From a virus: a stretch of DNA of 48,842 nt. Location: positions 1 to 48,842 of IMG/VR virus record IMGVR_UViG_3300048672_000438; one strand, 5' to 3'. The notes under the pieces were generated by a model, which did not search any database, was not told the origin of the DNA, and saw only the letters and a list, made by a program, of their open reading frames with translations. Made by a program: the position numbers and the translations under genes. Below, piece after piece: positions 13,754 to 18,217 of the stretch. How positions within the stretch are numbered: position 1 is the first letter of the stretch; each line of letters opens with the position of its first letter.

Positions 13754-13941
13754 TATTCTCTGCTCCTATCTTCTAATTCACCTTCAATGCGCTCTAAGTC
13801 ATCAGGATTGATGCACTTATACATTGGACACAAACGCTTAGCATTCTCGTTATGATATTGCAAAGCATATCCTGTAGTAAACATCTTTTTGCAACGTTCA
13901 CATTTTAAAATTTTAGTTCTGTGGCTAAATGTAGTTTTCAT
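13753..13941 (-). CDS. Zinc-finger-like protein, 62 aa
   Basis: KCERCKKMFTTGYALQYHNENAKRLC carries C-x2-C ... H ... C, close to a C2H2/C2HC finger with an aromatic and a leucine in the usual places. Acidic tail. Likely a small DNA- or RNA-binding protein. Confidence 0.58.
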   Translation of the reverse strand: MKTTFSHRTKILKCERCKKMFTTGYALQYHNENAKRLCPMYKCINPDDLERIEGELEDRSRE

Positions 13942-14147
13942 TTTAAATATCGCCTATTGTCTAAAACAATTTGTCTAATAGCTTGCGCTGTAGCTGGTAA
14001 ATTTTGATTATCAAAATCAACAGCTAAATTTTCTGCTGTTTCAAACTAATGAGCTACCCACAATTCGTAATTTGCGGCTTTAGGGGCAGGACCACTATAG
14101 CTATTAATAGCCTTTTGATGGATCATACCATAAAGTATACTAGACAT
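13938..14147 (-). pseudogene. Small gene with in-frame TAG
   Basis: From the ATG at 14147 the frame reads 33 codons (MSSILYGMIHQKAINSYSGP...), then TAG at 14046-14048, then 35 further open codons (FETAENLAVDFDNQNLPATA...) to a TGA at 13938. The ATG overlaps the upstream TGA and the final TGA overlaps the next ATG, exactly as in intact neighbours, so the whole 70-codon stretch behaves as one gene. A CAG-to-TAG change or programmed readthrough would explain it. TAG is an ordinary stop elsewhere in this phage (scaffold gene), so general recoding is unlikely. Confidence 0.6.
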
Positions 14148-14314
14148 CACAATCCCTCTCCAAATAGCGCCCTCAACTGAGCCAACACACCTACTACCTT
14201 TTTCTTCCTAAGATAGACCAACACACCAGCTAAAGCTACAGTTTCTTCAGGGCTAAGCTGAATACCTATGCGATTGTTTAAGGCTACTTCAATTCTATCT
14301 GTCAATCTGAGCAT
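14147..14314 (-). CDS. Hypothetical protein, 55 aa
   Basis: I choose the ATG at 14314 because GGAGAGG stands just upstream; an ATG at 14329 would add five residues. It has a helical start (LTDRIEVALNNRIGIQLSPEE), an Ala/Leu helix and a KKK turn. The body resembles small phage HTH-size proteins but no family is clear. Confidence 0.48.
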   Translation of the reverse strand: MLRLTDRIEVALNNRIGIQLSPEETVALAGVLVYLRKKKVVGVLAQLRALFGEGL

Positions 14315-14504
14315 TAGCCCTCTCCACATTAATCATTGTATACTTTCCCCATTGCACTGTACGTTGATTATTCTTAAACAGCGTAACAGCAACCTTGTTT
14401 GATGGCATACGAATAGACCGTATTGTGACAGCCTTAACCACTTCACCACTGCCCACAATATCACCGGGTTGAAGGTGCTGAGCTTGGACTTTGAGTTTAG
14501 CCAT
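14295..14504 (-). CDS. Hypothetical beta-rich protein, 69 aa
   Basis: MAKLKVQAQHLQPGDIVGSGEVVKAVTIRS has the LxxGDxV pattern of small beta-barrel proteins, followed by a VTLFKNNQRTVQW strand. Such ExxDLxxGDxI proteins are common in phages and often bind nucleic acid; the role here is not established. Confidence 0.55.
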   Translation of the reverse strand: MAKLKVQAQHLQPGDIVGSGEVVKAVTIRSIRMPSNKVAVTLFKNNQRTVQWGKYTMINVERANAQIDR

Positions 14505-14718
14505 ATCGCGCGCTCCTCAATTCGGCAGACGCCTTAGCCAACGCAGCATCAACTGCGTCCATGTTGCTATTCTTGGTATACAAATGCCACTTCCAAGCCT
14601 TGATATGCTCGTTAGGCTGCACACAAAAGAAAGCCTCCAACATAGCATCGAAGCTATTGGAGGCATTAGGGAATGTCATATTTGCTTGCATAACATCTGC
14701 TCCATTCGTTAACCGCAA
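14497..14718 (-). CDS. Hypothetical protein, 73 aa, promoter-proximal
   Basis: First gene behind the promoter at 14724-14751. A start at 14718 would leave almost no leader (the -10 ends at 14724), so an internal ATG (for example 14691, MQANMTFPNASNSF) is likelier. Helical, with an acceptable W-rich middle (KAWKWHLYTK). Not recognised. Confidence 0.48.
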   Translation of the reverse strand: MRLTNGADVMQANMTFPNASNSFDAMLEAFFCVQPNEHIKAWKWHLYTKNSNMDAVDAALAKASAELRSARYG

Positions 14719-14723
14719 ATCAG

Positions 14724-14751
14724 ACTTTAGACGTTTAAGTTAGGTTGTCAA
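14724..14751 (-). promoter_or_regulatory. Early promoter
   Basis: TTGACA (14746-14751), 16 bp, TAAAGT (14724-14729), with the shared ACGT tag just upstream of the -10. Its -35 overlaps the last codon of 14748-15062. Confidence 0.65.
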
Positions 14752-15062
14752 TCATTCTTTTCAAGAATAGGATTGCTATCCCAATGCCGCTCAACAGCAT
14801 CCTTAGCTTCTTTCAAACCTTGACCAGTCAGAGTGCGATACTGCTTAATAGCTTCAATCTTTTGATGACCCTGAGCCATCAGGAACAGCAGCCTATCCAA
14901 TTCATGATGATCAGCCTTACCCGGCACAATCTGCGGCTCAGGGTCAGGAATATCAATAATTTCATCAATAAGCTCAACGTCATCTTGTTTCAAGTTCAAC
15001 GCATGAACGCGCTCAAGAAATCCAATCAATCGCGCAAACTTAATCTTATCAAGCTTAGCCAT
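14748..15062 (-). CDS. Protein with ribosomal L7/L12 C-terminal-like domain
   Basis: 104 residues. Residues 67-92 (QKIEAIKQYRTLTGQGLKEA, then KDAVER) match the core of the L7/L12 C-terminal domain (K-I-x-VIK-x-VR-x-x-TGLGLKEAKDLVE), including the Gly-x-Gly-Leu-Lys-Glu-Ala-Lys turn that contacts translation factors. The N-terminal 60 residues are different and acidic, so there is no ribosome stalk-binding part. In bacteria this domain recruits EF-Tu, EF-G and IF2. A phage copy could bind such factors or simply reuse the fold. Preceded by the leader box ATGGAGAATAAAAATG. Confidence 0.65.
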   Translation of the reverse strand: MAKLDKIKFARLIGFLERVHALNLKQDDVELIDEIIDIPDPEPQIVPGKADHHELDRLLFLMAQGHQKIEAIKQYRTLTGQGLKEAKDAVERHWDSNPILEKND

Positions 15063-15089
15063 TTTTATTCTCCATTTGTTAAAATTAGT

Positions 15090-15131
15090 GGGCTAGCATA
15101 GCAGCCTTGGGGACAAATACTATGCTAGCCC
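15090..15131. terminator. 12-bp hairpin
   Basis: GGGCTAGCATAG (15090-15101) pairs with CTATGCTAGCCC (15120-15131) around an 18-base loop. On the minus strand no T-run follows directly, so this may be an RNA-processing or regulatory hairpin in the leader of 14748-15062. Confidence 0.45.
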
Positions 15132-15134
15132 TAA

Positions 15135-15239
15135 CCTCTGTGCATCCTGAGCTTATTAGGTCAACGCTGTTAGGTTGATACCCTCATATCGTCAGTTTGT
15201 AACCTTCCTTACGGACTATCGCTCATTGCTGCACAGAGG
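15135..15239. repeat. Closing inverted repeat of a non-coding stretch
   Basis: CCTCTGTGCA (15135-15144) and TGCACAGAGG (15230-15239) can close an 85-base interior, inside a gene-free interval (15132-15351). The flanking part also has TCAGGGA/TCCCTGA pairing (near 15293 and 15333). Together this could be a folded RNA of about 250 nt; I see no ORF in it. Confidence 0.4.
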
Positions 15240-15351
15240 TAATTAATCTAAATTCTACTATAACTGCGACAAAACACCACACGCTCTAGGATGCTCAGGG
15301 AAGCCCGCTGATGCGTTTAACGCTCAAGAGCCTCCCTGACCAGCCTTGCAC

Positions 15352-15708
15352 CTAAACAAACGAACCAGCGTCCGCGCTAGCCTGACGGCGATAGGCCCTA
15401 ACAGGCTTCTTAGCCGCTGTGGCTGGTGCAGTACCCATACGCAGCCTCATATAGTATGTCATGTATGGCACACCAGCAGCCATTGCTGCCAACTTGATTG
15501 ACTTGTACTGCTTCTTCTTGGTTCCCATTGATACGGTTTTCATTTTCCCATTCTCCTGTTCATTTACCCATTCAATTGCATCAAATTCATTAGCAAAAGT
15601 CATCCAACGCTTGCGGCCAAGATAGCCAACAAAATTGCCCCAAACATTCCAGCGATAAGAACGCTTGCCCTTAGGCTCCTGCTCTTGCTTGATTTGAGGT
15701 AATTTCAT
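15352..15708 (-). CDS. Two-part hypothetical protein, 118 aa, with internal start
   Basis: The N-terminal 55 residues (YRWNVWGNFVGYLGRKRWMTF...) are aromatic and basic. The C-terminal 63 (from the ATG at 15543, MKTVSMGTKKKQYKSIKLAA) are a different, very basic helical part. Both starts sit in the same leader box (AGGAGAATGGGAAAATG at 15706-15722 and again at 15541-15557), and they are in frame. So either two nested proteins are made, or two genes fused. The basic C-part may bind nucleic acid. It is expressed from the promoter at 15732-15760. Confidence 0.55.
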   Translation of the reverse strand: MKLPQIKQEQEPKGKRSYRWNVWGNFVGYLGRKRWMTFANEFDAIEWVNEQENGKMKTVSMGTKKKQYKSIKLAAMAAGVPYMTYYMRLRMGTAPATAAKKPVRAYRRQASADAGSFV

Positions 15709-15731
15709 TTTCCCATTCTCCTATTTGCTTA

Positions 15732-15760
15732 TTCCTAGACGGATTAGTTTAGATTGTCAA
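15732..15760 (-). promoter_or_regulatory. Promoter of 15352-15708
   Basis: TTGACA (15755-15760), 17 bp, TAGGAA (15732-15737), with CCGTC just before the -10. The start codon follows 24 bp after the -10. Confidence 0.7.
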
Positions 15761-15856
15761 TCTTCAATTATTTTGCTTATCGCGCTAACTCTCTCGCACA
15801 AGTTAACCATAAGCGCTAGCTGGTAGCTATTAGGATCATCCAGCCAGAATTAATTT

Positions 15857-16030
15857 TTACTTCCTCTTAGCTGCAATAGCATTAGCAGCTTGGCGAGCAT
15901 ATTCGTGACAATTGCGATAGGAACGGATTGTAAATTCATCCTGCTCAGTTAAGGTTTCAATACCAAAATCCTTAGCAAGAATACAAACAACCACATAACG
16001 GTAAGTTTGAAGGTCAACCGCGTTAGCCAT
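15857..16030 (-). CDS. Hypothetical helical protein, 57 aa
   Basis: ATG at 16030 after GATGGAGACGG, behind a strong promoter (16061-16089). The product MANAVDLQTYRYVVVCILAK... is helical with a basic C-terminus (AIAAKRK). Not recognised. Confidence 0.58.
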   Translation of the reverse strand: MANAVDLQTYRYVVVCILAKDFGIETLTEQDEFTIRSYRNCHEYARQAANAIAAKRK

Positions 16031-16060
16031 TTTCCGTCTCCATCGTTTCCCGATACATAC

Positions 16061-16089
16061 ATCCTAGACGTACAGTTGATTGCTGTCAA
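16061..16089 (-). promoter_or_regulatory. Promoter of 15857-16030
   Basis: TTGACA (16084-16089), 17 bp, TAGGAT (16061-16066), with ACGTC before the -10. ACAGTTGA (16072-16079) and TCAACTGT (16086-16093) form an inverted repeat across the -35, a possible repressor site. Confidence 0.7.
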
Positions 16090-16131
16090 CTGTTATTTTT
16101 AAAAAAAGTTAGGGGATTTTACCCCCTTTTA

Positions 16132-16386
16132 TTATCCTGCTTTTCTTACTTCATCACCTTTAACAATATAAACCATGCGAACTAATTCAACAGCCATTTC
16201 TTTAGAAGAAGCATAAACTTCCCACTTAACTTTACCTTCAGGAGTATTAACGCGAACAATGTGGGGAACTCGATTCGGCTTACGAGACTTAGCAACAAAC
16301 TTACGACCATTGCAATCAAAGCAAGTTCCACGATCATAGCGACCACGACCACCGCAGCGTCCGCATTCACAAAGAAACTTGCCCAT
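16132..16386 (-). CDS. DnaJ-type zinc-finger protein, 84 aa
   Basis: Started at MGKFLCECGRCGGRGRYDRG (ATG 16386, preceded by GGGAGA). The first 35 residues hold C-x-C-x2-C-G-G-x-G and then C-x2-C-x-G, two CxxC-type knuckles as in a DnaJ cysteine-rich domain, followed by a basic linker and a strand-helix C-terminus. A small zinc-ribbon protein; target unknown. Confidence 0.6.
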   Translation of the reverse strand: MGKFLCECGRCGGRGRYDRGTCFDCNGRKFVAKSRKPNRVPHIVRVNTPEGKVKWEVYASSKEMAVELVRMVYIVKGDEVRKAG

Positions 16387-16415
16387 CTGTCTATCTCCCG
16401 TTTGCCTATGATTAG

Positions 16416-16443
16416 AATATATACGGTTGATTTCAACCGTCAA
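16416..16443 (-). promoter_or_regulatory. Promoter with palindromic operator
   Basis: TTGACG (16438-16443), 16 bp, TATATT (16416-16421). ACGGTTGA and TCAACCGT form an 8-bp inverted repeat with only 2 bp between them, filling the spacer; a natural repressor site. It serves 16132-16386. Confidence 0.7.
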
Positions 16444-16467
16444 CAACTATTTTTAAATTTTTTACAA

Positions 16468-16641
16468 TTATTTTGTATCGCACTGCACCACTACAAATTT
16501 CTCATTCCATTCAGCTATCGTATAACTCTCCTCAATCTCTACTGTCTCAATCTGATCATAAAGCCTGTTCCATTCTTCATCTGAGGGATAGAACAGGGAT
16601 TTGCCATCAGTCAGACGGATTTGCTTAATGCGGCGTTTCAT
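16468..16641 (-). CDS. Hypothetical protein, 57 aa
   Basis: Started at MKRRIKQIRLTDGKSLFYPSD (ATG 16641, ATGA overlap with the membrane-protein gene); an ATG at 16653 adds MDID. Short beta-helix sequence with acidic centre. Not recognised. Confidence 0.5.
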   Translation of the reverse strand: MKRRIKQIRLTDGKSLFYPSDEEWNRLYDQIETVEIEESYTIAEWNEKFVVVQCDTK

Positions 16642-16766
16642 GTCAATATCCATTTGATAAGAGCAGCGACCTTTAGCAATTCAAATCCTACTGCAAATAT
16701 GGCTAGCAACAAACTTACAATTATTATACTAATCACGATCAAATTATTTTTTGTTTCTACTTTCAT
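16638..16766 (-). CDS. Tiny membrane protein, 42 aa
   Basis: MKVETKNNLIVISIIIVSLL... has one long membrane helix then a short amphipathic part. ATGA overlap with the next gene. Not recognised. Confidence 0.45.
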   Translation of the reverse strand: MKVETKNNLIVISIIIVSLLLAIFAVGFELLKVAALIKWILT

Positions 16767-16768
16767 GT

Positions 16769-16966
16769 TCACTCCATCAAAAATGTCTTACAATCACCAT
16801 CACAATGCATATGCATATGATCTTTGCGACCTTGCAATCTAGCGTGCCAAAAGCCAGTACAATACGGGCATTTGGCTTTAGCTGCTTTAATCCCTTTCTT
16901 CTGCATATTGGACTTCATTACGCTCGCATGGCGCATTGTTCGTATTAGCTGTTGGGTGTTCATCAT
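16769..16966 (-). CDS. Zinc-binding protein, 65 aa
   Basis: KCPYCTGFWHARLQGRKDHM followed by HMHCDGDC has CxxC and HxHC-x3-C, one probable zinc site, in a basic protein. Start ATG overlaps the preceding stop. Not recognised. Confidence 0.52.
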   Translation of the reverse strand: MMNTQQLIRTMRHASVMKSNMQKKGIKAAKAKCPYCTGFWHARLQGRKDHMHMHCDGDCKTFLME

Positions 16967-17133
16967 TTCTTCAAGCTCCTGATTTCCTCACTCAATCGAG
17001 TAGCCTTACCATCAGCTTCAGCTAGCTTAGCCGCATATTCTAATGCATCGTTTCCACCGTCCTTTAAACCTAAGTTATAAAGATCAGCTAAAAGCTTAGA
17101 CATTTCCTCTGCTATTCGTTGCTCCTCATTCAT
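16963..17133 (-). CDS. Hypothetical helical protein, 56 aa
   Basis: MNEEQRIAEEMSKLLADLYN... is Glu/Ala/Leu-rich and helical throughout, ending IRSLKK. ATGATGA overlap with the next gene. Not recognised. Confidence 0.48.
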   Translation of the reverse strand: MNEEQRIAEEMSKLLADLYNLGLKDGGNDALEYAAKLAEADGKATRLSEEIRSLKK

Positions 17134-17143
17134 ATTCACCACC

Positions 17144-17314
17144 TCACAAATTATCCATGATCCAACTTCTAACTTCCTTACACTGTGCCTTGTTTAACAG
17201 TATGTAAGCTATCACTCGTTTCTTAGACTTAATCTCCACTGATAACCCATCTTCAAACTTTTCAAAATTGATAACCCTATCTTGCGCTGGATAGCTCAAA
17301 CAAAGAACTTTCAT
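17144..17314 (-). CDS. Hypothetical protein, 56 aa
   Basis: MKVLCLSYPAQDRVINFEKF starts with a beta strand, then a short helix and NKAQCKEVRSWIMDNL. Ends 10 bp before the next gene. Not recognised. Confidence 0.45.
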   Translation of the reverse strand: MKVLCLSYPAQDRVINFEKFEDGLSVEIKSKKRVIAYILLNKAQCKEVRSWIMDNL

Positions 17315-17363
17315 GTACTACGCTTTCATATGATATGTGCCGCCGCACGGGAATACGCGCAAT

Positions 17364-17528
17364 TTACTTTTTTAGTTTAAGAATAGAACACATCAACTTA
17401 TTATTATTTTTAACTTTATTAGCCGCTGCTTCAATAGCAGCATTCCAAGTTATGATATCAAGATACTCCTCTCCATTCCAAATCCAATTTCTATTCAATG
17501 TACAATTTTCTATTTTATCTTTATTCAT
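17364..17528 (-). CDS. WNAAI-motif small protein, 54 aa
   Basis: Carries ITWNAAIEAAANKVKNN, close to HWNAAIDKCIEVANKYD in the next gene upstream. The WNaAI-xx-A helix is a common signature of short phage proteins of unknown role. ATGA overlap with 17525-17773. Confidence 0.5.
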   Translation of the reverse strand: MNKDKIENCTLNRNWIWNGEEYLDIITWNAAIEAAANKVKNNNKLMCSILKLKK

Positions 17529-17773
17529 TTCTTCAACATCCTCATTTCATAAGCAGGACCATAGCTATCATATTTGTTAGCTACTTCTATGCATTTGTCA
17601 ATAGCTGCGTTCCAATGACAATCTAAACATTCTTCATTTACTGTTTTGCCATGCTTGCACTTATCTATGCCCACACTATCGGCATCGTCCTGACCCCAAA
17701 TGCAATCGGTATATGGTCCGCAAATGTGAGGCTGTATGCATTCATTAAATTTTTTACATTTAGTTTCAGTCAT
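17525..17773 (-). CDS. Cys-rich WNAAI-motif protein, 82 aa
   Basis: Eight cysteines (KCKKFNEC, PHICGPYTDCIWG, KCKHGKTVNEECLDCHW) suggest one or two zinc sites in the N-terminal 55 residues, followed by the WNAAIDKCIEVANKY helix shared with 17364-17528. Not otherwise recognised. Confidence 0.52.
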   Translation of the reverse strand: MTETKCKKFNECIQPHICGPYTDCIWGQDDADSVGIDKCKHGKTVNEECLDCHWNAAIDKCIEVANKYDSYGPAYEMRMLKK

Positions 17774-17778
17774 TCTCG

Positions 17779-17964
17779 TTACTCCTTCTTATCCTGACCA
17801 TTTAGATAAGTCATCAGCCAGCCCATTACTTTTATCATTTCATCTTTGCTTAACATAAGCGTATTATGAGAAGCTTCTGTCTCATAGTAAATACCAATTC
17901 CTCCATCATTTCTCTTCTCTATATTTAAACTTCCGCCTATTGTTTTCATGTCTAAGTCGGTCAT
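17779..17964 (-). CDS. Hypothetical protein, 61 aa
   Basis: MTDLDMKTIGGSLNIEKRND... has beta strands (SLNIEKR, GIGIYYETEA) then a helix (KDEMIKVMGWLMTYLNG). First gene downstream of the candidate origin. Not recognised. Confidence 0.52.
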   Translation of the reverse strand: MTDLDMKTIGGSLNIEKRNDGGIGIYYETEASHNTLMLSKDEMIKVMGWLMTYLNGQDKKE

Positions 17965-18045
17965 TTTTGTTTTCCTGTTTCTACTGCAATCCGGCTCTAA
18001 GCAGCCTAAAATTCCGTCTAGCTCGTAAGTCCTTGTTTTCTTTAT

Positions 18046-18210
18046 ATATCTAAATATCTAATATATCTAAGAGATAGTAAAAAGTGACTAATATAGGGGC
18101 TAGGGGGAGGGGGTAAGCCCGTTAGATTTTAGAGACGTTAGATTTTTCACTTTTTGCAATCTTTTCAAACACTTAGCCATTTTAGAGAGCCTTAGAGACG
18201 TTAGATTTTT
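18046..18210. other. Candidate replication origin
   Basis: Three ATATCTAA repeats (18046-18053, 18054-18061, 18063-18070) form an AT-rich block. To the right a 19-bp direct repeat TTAGAGACGTTAGATTTTT occurs twice (18129-18147 and 18192-18210), with a third partial CGTTAGATTTT at 18120-18130; between lies a G-rich run (18096-18113). AT-rich unwinding element plus iterons, in a 253-bp gap directly behind the primase-helicase gene, is the usual make-up of a phage origin. The reading frames crossing it look like chance. Confidence 0.5.
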
Positions 18211-18217
18211 GGAATTA

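Noticed and set aside
14046-14048. General reassignment of TAG as a sense codon in this phage
   Set aside because: TAG ends the scaffold gene and other small genes directly before the next start, and no CTA-anticodon tRNA was found.
18096-18113. G-rich run resembling a G-quadruplex (GGGG, GGGGG, GGGGG)
   Set aside because: Only three clear G-runs; mentioned as part of the candidate origin but not claimed as a quadruplex.
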